From Marchantia polymorpha subsp. ruderalis (taxonomy: Eukaryota; Streptophyta; Marchantiopsida; Marchantiales; Marchantiaceae): a stretch of 64,000 bases of DNA. This document shows, piece by piece, positions 33,264 to 43,545 of this stretch. The notes under the pieces are model-generated. The model saw only the letters and a list, made by a program, of their open reading frames with translations. It made no database searches and had not been told where the DNA came from. Numbering within the stretch: the stretch's first letter is position 1; each line of letters starts with the position of its first letter. The position numbers were made by a program, and so were the translations under genes. The stretch lies in the NCBI GenBank assembly GCA_037833965.1, contig AP031355.1, forward strand, positions 21,601,501-21,665,500, read 5' to 3'.

Positions 33264-34082
33264 ATGGATTTCTGGAGGGAAGCGAAGGACTTCGACCCAA
33301 CAAAGAAGTTGGACGGCATCAACAACTACGCTGGTTGGGCTGCGCAAATGCCAACCATCTTATGCAAGAAGAAATGTTATGCAGCAGTCTATCGTAGCAA
33401 TGCTTTACTGCTGTTACTACCTGCATTTGAAATTCCCAAAATACTGTCCGACCACGCAAGTAAAAATGCAATCACGGCCAAGCAAGAACGAGAGGCTGCC
33501 AATGAAGAAATTCAGGAGAAAATCGACATGATTTTCGAACAGTGTGATGACGCTGTGTACTACATTATGATGAATGTGCACAAGCACATTGTTCATCATA
33601 TCTCTGCAATGTATGATACTCATGTTTTGTGGAAAGAGTTAGAGACACTATTTGCGTCCGCTAGTGAGGATCGACGCCAGCTCTTGCGACGAAAATTGTC
33701 CACTCTCTCAATGAGGGAGGGTCAGTCTATCGAAACTCACATGCTTGTTGTGAGAAACCTCACTAACCAATTGTCAAACTGCAAGGATACGATCAAAGAC
33801 TCAGAACTTATACCTCTCATTTTGATGAGGTTGCCTACCAATTGGTCAGGATTTGCTTTTTCCATTAAAGCTAGCATTGTTCATAATACTTATACGCTTT
33901 CACAATTTTTTAGTCTTCTTACTAATGAAGAAATGAGCCGAGAGTTCAGATCTAGCCGAACCGGCGTATCAGTCGAGTCTCTTATTGCCACCACCAAGCG
34001 TAGCAGGCAAGACAAGCAACAATATCATACAAATAAAAGGAGATCTGTTTCATTCCAGCGATCCAACAATGATCGTGACTGA
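33264..34082 (+). CDS. Copia Gag-like protein
   Basis: 272 codons are open from an ATG 112 bp after the LTR. Features include KLDGINNYAGWAAQM near the N-terminus (copia gag DUF-type start) and LETLFASASEDRRQLLRRKLSTLSM with THMLVVRNLTNQL (UBN2-type gag core). The frame ends before the zinc knuckle, which continues about 200 bp on in another frame, so a frameshift has split the original polyprotein. Confidence 0.85.
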   Translation: MDFWREAKDFDPTKKLDGINNYAGWAAQMPTILCKKKCYAAVYRSNALLLLLPAFEIPKILSDHASKNAITAKQEREAANEEIQEKIDMIFEQCDDAVYYIMMNVHKHIVHHISAMYDTHVLWKELETLFASASEDRRQLLRRKLSTLSMREGQSIETHMLVVRNLTNQLSNCKDTIKDSELIPLILMRLPTNWSGFAFSIKASIVHNTYTLSQFFSLLTNEEMSREFRSSRTGVSVESLIATTKRSRQDKQQYHTNKRRSVSFQRSNNDRD

Positions 34083-34559
34083 AACGGATCTGACCCAAGA
34101 AGCTCGAGCAACCGAGATCACGTTGAGTTTCACAACCGCCATGCATCTCGTGGTTATTCTCAGAATTATTCTCCTCAAAGATGCACTAACAATCGTAATG
34201 TCCCTTGGCGTTTTCAGGAAAGATCTTACAACAAGAATAGCTCTTCACAGTCTGCTTCTACAAGCCTGAAACTCGGCAATTGCTATGAGTGCGGAGAGGT
34301 GGGACATTGGTCGTACGAATGTCGTTAGCACCAACTTCAGAAAGAGCTTGAAGCTCTTCAGATTTCCTACAACACTCTGAAGAACCCTAGGCAGTATGAG
34401 GCAAACAACATGGAATTTTACCTCTCCGGCCATGATGACCATCGCAAGGTTACTTTGGAGGAAGCTGATGTCTTGTTCCTTGATAATGACGATGCTCTTG
34501 TCATAGAAAGTACAGTAGCCTACGATGCAGCAAATGTACTTCTGCATTTCTGAGTCAAG

Positions 34560-37500
34560 TAGAAGACAGTCATGGTTTTTTGATAGTGGAGTCTCTTATA
34601 GATAGTTCACTTCTTACTAATATCAAAAATCAGGCTGACCATATCTCAGTTAGAACTATACGCAATCAAGTTCTTCCAGTTTGTGGAAAGTGCTCACATA
34701 CATTAAATCAGAAGAAGGTGTTTGATGTTTTCTACGTGCCGTGTGTGAAGAAAAATTTGCTGTCTGTTGGACGTTTGACTGATTTAGGCCACTCTTTAAC
34801 TCCAAGATTTTTTATGTATTTGATACAAGAAATTCACGTAGCATACTATTGCAGGGAGAATAGTATTCACGCAATAGTTTATACAAGCTAACTAAGTCTG
34901 GAGGTCTCTCACCAACCATCACAACGCCATCTTCTTCAACATAACTTCTTTGTTTCACTGAAGTTTGAAATATAGAAGAACCTAAACACGATCTTCAAAC
35001 CTGTTCAGTCTCTCAGGTAGAACTTTGGCATCGTAGGATGGGTCATGCAAACTATAAAAAACTCCAATTGATGGCCTCTAAGAAGTTGGTTGTCGGAATT
35101 CCTCAAATACGTCACATTAGGTCTTTGTGTGCTACTTGTCTGAAAGCAAAGCAAAGTCAAGATCGTATCCCCAACACTCTTAAACTCAAACAACCCGTCC
35201 ATTACAATTATTGCACTTTGATTTATGCGGGCCTCTCCCTTCTGAATCCTTAACAAAGAAACGATGTTTACAGATGATTTTACGAGGTATATTTGGATTT
35301 ATTTTCTGAGGACTAAAGATGAGCCACTACAGCAATTTCAGGAATTCAAAGTTATGGTGGAGAATACTTACATTTACAAGATTGCAACACCACGAACGGA
35401 CAGAGGGGAAGAATATCTCTCCAAGGCATATCATGCATTTTGCGTAAAATCAGGTTTTCATCATGCCTTAACTTGTGCTTACACTCCACATCAAAATGGT
35501 GTATCTGAACAAAAGAATAGGACTGTACTTGAGATGGTCCAAAGTTTAGTACTTTATGCTCAATTATCTTAGGCTCTCTAGGAGGAGGCAGCAAGTACAG
35601 TTGTGTATATCTTAAATCGGCTGTCGAAAAAGGCAGTGCAGATGGCAACATCCTCAGCAGTTGACAAGTCTCATTCCGAATGTAAAGCACTTTAAAGTTT
35701 TTGGATGTGCACCTTCTATACTTCTTACAACCAAGTTCGACAAACTTTCTGCTAGATCCATACTAGTTACTTTTATAGGTTATGATACTCAGTCAAAAGC
35801 CTACCGTGTGTATGATATTGTTAATGAAAAAGTGTATATCAGTAGAAACGTAAGATTTAACGAGTCTGTTTTTGGACTCGCAGCTCGACATGATCCTGAA
35901 CTTGTTGACGATTTGGATATACTACTTCCTCAAAAAATAAAACCTCAATCAAAACCTTCCATTGTCAATGTTACCTCTGAGAATGCTCTACCTACTGACG
36001 CTACATCTCACTCATTTTCTGAAACCACACCTTCTCAAACTATAGCTCCGTACATTCTGGAATTCACTATATCAGATGTAGACACAACATCAACATCTCC
36101 TTTTTCTTCTTCAGTTTTATCTCTCCCACCTCCACCAGATGAACCCACCGTTGAGAGTGAATGGTTTGAAACTCCTACTGTTGATAGCACTGACATAAAC
36201 ACACCAACTAGTTCAGACCCTATTATAGAAAATATGCCGAACAGTCGGCCCATCACATCTCGCTCAAGACGTCCTCTTGCATACTGGAAGCACTATGTAA
36301 GTTATAATGTCGGGATTCCTGGAAATACATTTGACTGTAATGAAGTTGAGCTTACCGACTTTATGGAAGAGCAACTCACCTTCAACAAAGCTTTTAAGAC
36401 ACTTGAATGTCACGCATCGATGGTTGATGAGTTGAACTCAATCCATAAAAACCGTACCTGGACCCTGGTTAGATTACCACATGGAGCAAAGTCAATTACA
36501 TGCAATTGGGTATTTCGGGTCAAAGAAGCCTAGAACGGTTCTATATCTTGTCTTAAATCTTGTCTTGTAGCAAGAGTCTTCTAACAAAAAGAAGGTAAGG
36601 ACTACACCAACACATTTGCTCCCGTCGTGAAGTGGTCAACGGTTAGATCTGTATCCGCCATTGCCGGTGCATGCTAATGGCCAATTTATCATCTAGTTGT
36701 CAAAACCGCCTTTTTAAACGGTGTTATCTCAAAAAACGTTTATGTACATCAACCACCTGGTTTATTAGAAAAGATCTTGAGTATTTTGTGTGTAAATTGA
36801 ACAAAGCGCTTTACGATTTGAGACAAGCTCCAAGGGCTTGGTACGGATGTATTGACTTATACTTAAGAGGAGCAGGCTGGACACGTTGTCACTCAGGTCC
36901 TAATCTTTATGCTTTAAAGGAGAATTGTCTCATTGTTATTTTGATGCTTTATGTAGACAACATGTACATAAAAGCAAACAATCAATTAAAAATCTCTGAG
37001 ATTAAGTCGGATCTAATGCGTCAGTTGAAAATGAGTGATTTAGGTGAAATTCAGAAATATTTAGAAGTTGAGTTTTCTCAATCATCACAAGGGTTATTAC
37101 TTCATGAGAAGTCATATATCACAAAAGTTTTAAAGTAGTTTAGTATATTTAACTATATGCCATCTACTTAACCAATTGATGCTGGACATTACTTGAAAGA
37201 ATATACTAACATTCCCTTTGTAGATACTACTTTTTACAAAAAACTAGTTGGCCAATTGATGTTTGCTACTAACTCTAGATTTGATATTTGTTTTGCTGTG
37301 GTACAACTCTCACGATTTATGACAGTACCTCATGAATCTCATCTAGATATTGGCTTCCAAACCTTGCAGTACCTCAAGGGTACCTTAGACCACGCGATAT
37401 TGTACAAATGAGTAATTTCAATACAATTGTAGGAATATACAGATGTCACGTAGGGCTCTTGCCATGACACATTCAAATCTATAGGTGCTTAAGTATTTAC

Positions 37501-37990
37501 ACTCGCTAGAGGGGCAGTATCATGGTGGTCCAAGAAGCAAAATCTTATCTCACTCTCTTTTATAGAGACTGAATATAAAGCCTTGTCTTTTGGTGCACAA
37601 GAAGCTGTTTGGCTATGTCAACTTTTACATGAAATAAACCCAGTTACAATTGCAATGACATCAACTCCTCTCTACTACAAGGACATCAAGATCACTTCTA
37701 CACTTCCCACTTCTAGTTCACTGACTGAATGCACAATAGTTCACTATGACAATGAGATTGCTATAAAACTTGCCAAAATCCAATATTTCATGCAAGAAGG
37801 AGGCACATTGGTATCCAACATCATTTTGTCAGGGAAAAGATAGCTTTGAAGGAGATTGAAGTTCGATTCCTCTCCACAAAATTACAGCCAGCAGATATGC
37901 TGACCAAGGCTCTTTCTAGGCTGAATTTTAATCAGCACATGCATTATCTTGGACTACCAAGTATGGAATCGCCACCTGAAAATCTCTTTA
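34560..37990 (+). pseudogene. Copia pol remnants (protease, integrase, RT, RNase H)
   Basis: Open pieces in order: protease WFFDSG; integrase MFTDDFTRYIWIYFL, TDRGEEYLS, TPHQNGVSEQKNRT (35264-35572); linker 35661-36533 ending ITCNWVFRVKE; RT with YVDN instead of YVDD (about 36950); RNase H-side VGQLMFATNSRFDI (37193-37411) and ETEYKALSFGAQEAVWL (about 37570). Stops and frameshifts separate the pieces and the RT active-site Asp is lost. Confidence 0.9.
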
Positions 37991-38072
37991 TAAATGATAG
38001 ATGAAGAAGAATTAGAGGTAGAGAATTAGTTTTTTTTAGAACTTACCTTATGCACTCTAGAGTAAGGGAGCG

Positions 38073-38228
38073 TGTTAGAATAAGTTAGATACTCTGAGTG
38101 CTAAATACAGTGTCCAAAAGCAATGGACACACCTTATTTATTACTGTTGTAGACGACACTACACTATATGTACAAGCACTACTACTGAGTAAAACAGTCT
38201 TCCTGATAATAAATCAGAAATTCCAACA
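38073..38228 (+). repeat. 3' LTR of the copia element
   Basis: 156-bp copy of the 5' LTR, preceded by the purine-rich AGTAAGGGAG. Confidence 0.93.
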
Positions 38229-38929
38229 CTCTTGGGGTGGTAGTAAATCTAGCGATTATAGTGTGATAGATACGTAGCACATACAATCCAGTGTCTCCTG
38301 TAGTTGGGTCTTGCTGATCGACATTTTTGCCTCTGGCGATGGCCAACTACATCTCCTTTTTGTTGTTGAGCCCAACACATTCATAGTATGTTAAGCCAAT
38401 AATCTTCTCCGCAAAGACATCCTCGTCCTGCATTGGAAATCACATGATTTAGTTGACATCACTTTCACGATCAGGTTTCTCCCCAAAATATAAAGCCATA
38501 TCATGGTGCTACTATGATCGCCAAGATACACTCGAGATGTGCATTTGAATTTCTTTGACTTTTGTATTTTTGTCGTGAAATATGAGGAAAGCGGGAATCA
38601 AGCTTGTTGATGGTTTCTCCTTCTAAGAGTGCTTTACTTTCATAGAAGTATATATTTTGATACATTAAATATATGTATTGTAATACGGGCATGCCTTTTG
38701 ACCTTGAAAGGGGGCATGGTCATGGGGTGCCTAGGCATGGTTGAATTAAGCAACCTTATATACGGTCGCCTAAATTACCTAAACTTTATGTTGAGTAGGG
38801 GACTAAATTAAGGTAGGTGTGATTTGGCGTTTACATGTTGTAACCAATGGATAGTGGACACATATGCAGAATTGATGGATTTTTTTATTTTTTAAAAAAA
38901 TTAATGTAAATTTTTTTTATAAAAAATGA

Positions 38930-39130
38930 AATTATTTCTGGAAAAAAATTTTAGTCAACTAAATTAACCTAAAATAAAATTTTAGAAGTTAAATTGGTCT
39001 AAACTACCTTCTAAGTATACTAAATTAGCTTAAAGTAACATTTTGAAGAGACTAAATTTGCCTAAATTAATGTTTTTTGAGTAGACTAAAGTAATTCTTT
39101 CGAGGAGACTAAATTATATGTGTTTAGTTA
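38930..39130. repeat. Degenerate AT-rich tandem repeat
   Basis: Repeated phrases of the kind GACTAAATTAGCCTAAA occur every 30-40 bp, together with poly-A/T runs at 38880-38950. No coding content. Confidence 0.6.
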
Positions 39131-39179
39131 ATTTAGGCGAGTGATTATAATATCCATGCCTGGGCATGACTGAAAAATA

Positions 39180-39528
39180 TTTGTTGGGCGTCCAACCCTA
39201 GCTGTAAGGCACGTGGTAGGGGCGCCCTCGCATACGGTCATGGCACGGCCGAGGTGGAACTGGAACTGCGACCAGGCGTCGCGCCCGACGTCGTAGGCGT
39301 CGAGAGTCGACACGTCGCAGCGCTCGTGCTTGGCGCACTTTTCGAACCAGGGCCCGAGCAGGACCTGGAAGGCGTCGCGCGGCCGGTTGTCGACGAGCTT
39401 CATGACCTTGGCCCAGAACAGCGCGGGGCCTTTCTCCTTGAGGTGCAGCGGCAGATTGAGCAGGCGGTGCAACTGCGTGAACGGGTTCACCAGGTAGATG
39501 ATCTCGCTCTTCTGCTTGGGTAGGGCTC
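39180..39528 (-). pseudogene. GC-rich coding fragment, family not recognised
   Basis: The minus strand is open from about 39528 to a stop near 39128. It reads [19 protein letters not shown]…, …GPALFWAKVMKLVDNRPRD…, …WFEKCAKHERCDVSTLDAYDVGRDAW. Strong GC in third positions down to about 39190 contrasts with the AT-rich flank, which suggests a real exon or a retrocopied piece rather than chance. No start codon or continuation is evident on either side. It sits about 200 bp upstream of eL24 in the opposite direction and could be the end of a divergent gene that has been truncated. I cannot name the family. Confidence 0.45.
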
Positions 39529-39680
39529 AGCCGTCATCTGTTTTCGCGAAAGTGTCAATTCGCGAAAAGGGCGGGGTCTAGGGTATTGCCTTGCAGGAAC
39601 AGGAGGAGCGAGAGCGAGGGAGCAGGGCCAAAGTCCAAAGGAGGGGAGGCAATCGGGAGCATATGAGTCTCGTTGTCGAC

Positions 39681-39690
39681 GATTAGGGTC
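39681..39690 (+). promoter_or_regulatory. Telo-box-like element upstream of eL24
   Basis: GATTAGGGTC about 50 bp before the ATG, resembling the reverse of the AAACCCTAA telo-box that is common in plant ribosomal protein promoters. It may be by chance. Confidence 0.35.
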
Positions 39691-39736
39691 TTTTGGGAAC
39701 GAAACTCTCCCTGACGAAACTCGTAAGCCCGCCACG

Positions 39737-40228
39737 ATGGTGCTCAAGACTGAGATGTGCCGCTTCAGCGGAGCCAAGATTTACCCAGGAAGGGGTATCA
39801 GATTCATTCGAAGTGACTCGCAGGTGTTTCTCTTCGTGAACTCCAAGTGCAAGCGATACTTCCACAACAGGTTGAAGCCATCGAAGCTCTGCTGGACCGC
39901 CGTCTACAGGAAGCAGCACAAGAAGGATTTGACCTCGGAGGCGGTGAAGAAGAGGAGGAAAACCACCAGCAAGCCCTACTCCAGATCTATCGTCGGCGCT
40001 TCGTTGGAGGTCATCCAGAAGAAGCGAACGGAGAAGACTGAGGTCCGTGCTGCAGCTCGCGAAGCTGCCCTCCGCGAGATCAAGGAGAGGATCAAGAAGA
40101 CCAAAGATGACAAGAAGGCGAAGAAGGTCGAGGCCGTGACCAAGACCTCGAAGGGAAGCAACAAGCCCGCAGCCACTAGGGCAGCGGCTCCTAAGGCTAA
40201 GTCTACAGGCGCTGGTGGCAAGCGTTGA
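39737..40228 (+). CDS. RPL24: 60S ribosomal protein eL24
   Basis: 163 aa, intronless and uninterrupted. The N-terminal eL24 core is clear: [57 protein letters not shown] Lys/Arg-rich helix ([14 protein letters not shown]) and an Ala/Lys tail ([15 protein letters not shown]) follow. Length and order match plant eL24. The protein joins the large ribosomal subunit and takes part in subunit bridging; plant eL24 also supports reinitiation after uORFs. Codon use is GC-rich, as in a highly expressed gene. Lack of introns is unusual for plant eL24 genes and could mean a functional retrocopy, but no poly-A tract or flanking repeats are evident. Confidence 0.96.
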   Translation: MVLKTEMCRFSGAKIYPGRGIRFIRSDSQVFLFVNSKCKRYFHNRLKPSKLCWTAVYRKQHKKDLTSEAVKKRRKTTSKPYSRSIVGASLEVIQKKRTEKTEVRAAAREAALREIKERIKKTKDDKKAKKVEAVTKTSKGSNKPAATRAAAPKAKSTGAGGKR

Positions 40229-40900
40229 AGATCTCAACCGGTTTGAAGAGTTGAATCTTGCTTAGTTTTGCCAGGACCTGGACCGATTTCGATTTCTAGG
40301 GAACCTTGAGTAAATGTCATACTGTCACCATAGCTGTAACCAATTTTTGAACTTTATAATTGATATGGAATGTTGAGTCTCACCCGGCTTTTCTAGGACC
40401 TGTACGTACTTTGCTTCCTATCGCCTGAGTGTTTGTCATACCGTCACAAGATTTGTATCCGAGGTAAGTCTACGTCGTTAGAGTTTAGGTTTTGCTGAGT
40501 TTTTGCAGAAACCTAACATTCATCGAGGATAGTTGATGAATATGTGCCTTGTAGCCGCCATCAGATTCGCTGCACCAAAGTGATAAATCGCCCCGTAGAT
40601 CAGAGGATTTTTTTGCCGAGCTTTATTCGCAGTCACCAGTAACCAGCCTGTGTGAAGCTTGAATAGAATAGCTTCACTAGAAGCTTGTGTGTGCATCTAT
40701 GTGGTTATGGATATTATCTGGAAAAGCTTACTCCTGATTGGCCTCGTATACGTGTGATTGATGCTAGTCTCGAGGAGGATCTGTGAGTCCGTGATTTGCA
40801 TTCTGACGACGAATTTTAGTGTGATTGGTCGGAATGACGCGCGGTATTCGAAACCCTAATTTTTGTTCTGTCCTGTACGTGCCCAAACACGGTATACGCC
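40229..40900. other. 3' region of eL24 and intergenic DNA
   Basis: Includes probable 3' UTR. A GAAACCCTAAT sequence lies at 40850. No gene seen. Confidence 0.5.
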
Positions 40901-40904
40901 CTCA

Positions 40905-41734
40905 CGCTGTTTTGTGGTTCAAAGTAGTGGAATATGCCAGAAGATCTTACTCGTGATTATGGAAGCTTATTCTGTGAGCGTGTGTCGATATCGCCTCCAC
41001 GATTTGCCTATGTAATTTATAACGAGGGAGAAAGGTACCTTTCCAGCTTTAAGTTCCGGTGTCAGACCCTGACGAGAAGGGCTAATTGTTAAGTGCATCA
41101 GTTCCCATACACCATTCTAGATTCCTGGGATGTTAGTCAAGAGCAATTGTGCTCTTTACGTAAACATTTCCCGAAGCCATCTTCAAGAGCAGTTGTTAGA
41201 ATAGCTTTTCATATGAAGAAAGCTATCATAAAAGGCCTCCCTCGCTCGCGCATACAAACATCAGACCATCCAAACCATGAGTTTCTGCCACTGGTTATGT
41301 TAGAAGTCGCATCGGGATACGCAGAATTCACAAACTGGCCATAAACCTGTTCATCGAATTATTCACGTTCTCTTAAATTAGTTTATTCTTCTCAACAGAG
41401 GCAGTCTCTGGAGAAAGTTACATTCGACTATCCCTCACGAATGTCTGGAACCTCTCTAATCCAACCTCTTCGATCCAATTGGCAGCAGTTGTAGACAAAG
41501 ACGTACGTCCGTATCCTACGTTGGTTGATATGTGTCATAACGGTGGAAGTTCAATCAACCAGAGGAGTGCAAAATCCTCGCGAATCTACAAATGGAGCTT
41601 ATTCGGATGCTATGAAAACGAGTAAATGAATCTATCTATTCTATCAATCTGTCAAGAATGTCGTGAGACTAAAATTCCCCGACCTGCTTCTAATTGAATT
41701 AATCTACAACGTGTCGAGTCTTCGGAAGAACTTA
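40905..41734. repeat. Peroxidase 3' flank (copy 2)
   Basis: Same orientation as 17690-18598, with a deletion of about 35 bp near 41113. Shared marks include GGTACCTTTCCAGCTT and GGGCTAATTGTTAAGTGCATC. Confidence 0.85.
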
Positions 41735-41982
41735 TTAATTTATAAACTGACATGTATTGCAGATTTCACCCTCGGTGCCAGTGAGCACACAAAGGTTTCC
41801 CACATTCACCAAGCCAGCGGCAAATTGTGCTAAGAAGCTTGAGCGAGGTTTGGAGAAAGAAGTGACGACTTTCTTGCCTACAGGGTTGATAATGAGAGTG
41901 GAGTCGATAATGAAAATTCCCTTGCCCTGCAACACATTTTTGTAGTAAGCTCTGTCGAAGGTGTTTGCCGTGGAGTATAATA
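41735..41982 (-). pseudogene. Peroxidase last-exon fragment
   Basis: This is the 3' half of exon 4 as in genes A and [50 protein letters not shown], ending TCQFIN and a stop. Homology breaks off at about 41982, inside the TANTFDR region, and unrelated DNA follows. Exons 1-3, the haem-ligand His and the signal peptide are missing. Confidence 0.9.
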
Positions 41983-41984
41983 AA

Positions 41985-42970
41985 CACTGTATGATGATCA
42001 TGTCGAGTACTTTACCATACCGTAGATGCAAATGTGAGCCAAATGTAGAGTGAACATTTCTCTTGAAATCAGGCGAGGTGTAGAGTGAAGATCGTACACG
42101 AAGAACCGAATATATACGGATGTACACCACTGGGACATGAATCCAGCACGTAATATTCACTACATTCAATCATTACCCACTACATTCATATACATTGATA
42201 TAACCCAAAGAATACATGCTCTTTAGTAGATGAGAAGGTATAGACCAGTGAGTACCAACACAACTGTTAGGGCCACCTTAGATTCACTAATCTACATTTG
42301 ACAAGAACTATTCAGTAAACAAAGCACAAATGAGCGTGATCTTGTTCGAGTGGACAAACTGTTGACACAGACAAATCACTTCATTCACATGTTCAAACTG
42401 ACGTGAATCACAGTCACGTAATAGAAAGTAGAGGGTGTGAAACACAAATCTTAGAGTGAAGGTGAGGTTACCTATCTAAAAGGAGAGAAAGATGCGGTTG
42501 GAGCAAAAAATGTATTTGCCCCCAAAAGTAACACAATAGCTTCCTTACTGGGAAAGGTTGGTTTCTCCCACACATTTTAATAGTCCATCGACATCATATG
42601 TACCTCTATATAAACAGATTAGTATTCTGATGGCGTGTCAAGTCAGTTTGACACATTTTGGTGGTCATATAATAAGACTCGCACTGTAGATGACATGTCA
42701 GTCCGCTAGTGAAAATTCCTGAACTTTGTTTTTCCGTCTTTGTTTTACAACGTTCATTCCACTTCCATATCTGTACACATCCTTCACGTCAGACTTCTAA
42801 AGTGGAGTTAATAAAAAAATCTTTTGATTGGACGGGTTTGTTGGGAAACTGAGTTAAAAACTGATTGTATGCTGTTAGTGCTCGAAAATTTGTATATGTT
42901 TCCTAATAAGTCATATTTTTTATGTTAAGAAATTTAAGTGAATCCATTTACTTCATTACAACAATGGTGA
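41985..42970. other. Intergenic region, nothing recognised
   Basis: AT-rich DNA with no supported frame, RNA or element. Confidence 0.5.
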
Positions 42971-42972
42971 AA

Positions 42973-43029
42973 TGTCGAAAAGGTGATGGAAAAACTGCTT
43001 CCCCCAGTTTTTCCATCACCTTTTCGACA
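42973..43029. repeat. Perfect 25-bp-stem inverted repeat
   Basis: Left arm 42973-42997, loop 42998-43004 (7 nt), right arm 43005-43029; every pair matches. The arms start TGTCGAAAAGGTG and end CACCTTTTCGACA. It lies about 0.5 kb upstream of the dynamin ORF, possibly in its 5' UTR or promoter. Confidence 0.97.
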
Positions 43030-43545
43030 GTTTCCCGCATTTCCCCGAAGATCCGTCCGGCGGTTCTAGCCGTTGAGAGAAGCATGAACTTTCAAACCTG
43101 TCGAGCAACGAACGGTCCTCTCGCACGCTCGCTTCCTGCACGCGCAGAGCGTTCCTTGGGCTTCAGAGCAGAGAGGGTACAGGACGCGATGCCGATGCCG
43201 GAGTGCATCGGAGCCTGCGAGCTGCAAAACTCTCACTCGTGTGCAGAATGTGGCGGATTGCCTGACGGTGACGAAGCTGTTGTTAATGGGTGCATTTTCA
43301 TCGACGAATGCGCATTCATTTTCCTGGGGCCTAGGACTTCAGGCACCAGTGTCCACTTCGCTGCGGACGACTTGTGTTTGAATCTTTCAGGAGCTGCGTT
43401 CCTCCTGAGAGCGAGGGCAGTGTCGAATGATTGAAAATTACGCGTCGAGAAGACGAACCTCCGCACCGCTGTGCAGTATTCTACGTCGTTCCTCTCGTTC
43501 TGCGCAATCTTGTGATGTATATGAGCTGCAGGTCGAGACAGTTCT

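Larger units (their letters stand above)
32977..38228 (+). mobile_element. Ty1/copia LTR retrotransposon, decayed
   Basis: LTRs are 32977-33152 and 38073-38228 (both TGTTAGAATAAG…AATTCCAACA). The PBS TGGTATCAGAGC (33153-33164) matches initiator tRNA-Met. Flanks CTCCT and CTCTT look like a 5-bp target duplication with one change. Gene order is gag (33264), a CCHC knuckle (CYECGEVGHWSYEC, near 34280), protease DSG (34582-34590), a GAG-pre-integrase zinc finger (HRRMGH…CATC), integrase (35264), RT (36440-37000) and RNase H (to about 37980). That order, with integrase before RT, defines the copia class. Pol carries many stops and frameshifts, so it is not autonomous. The LTRs differ by point changes and a 20-bp length difference, so the insertion is not recent. 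Confidence 0.95.
32495..38427 (-). pseudogene. Ankyrin-repeat-like gene relic split by a copia insertion
   Basis: On the minus strand, 38427-38229 reads DEDVFAEKIIGLTYY…, a stop, then ARGKNVDQQDPTTGDTGLY. 32650-32500 reads KTGNREFVTMIL, a stop, then KNPDVKIQNLAGDSALHWAV, which follows the ankyrin consensus (xxGDTALHxAxxxGN). The copia element (32977-38228) lies between them. Removing it and one target repeat leaves the reading frame continuous across the junction (PR-ELKVVKA). In-frame stops outside the element show the gene had decayed or that I have missed splice sites. The family is clear only at the level of the repeat motif. Confidence 0.6.

Noticed and set aside
42922..43434. 170-codon plus-strand ORF upstream of the dynamin gene
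   Set aside because: It reads straight through the perfect hairpin and has no recognisable motif; it is more likely promoter or 5' UTR sequence.
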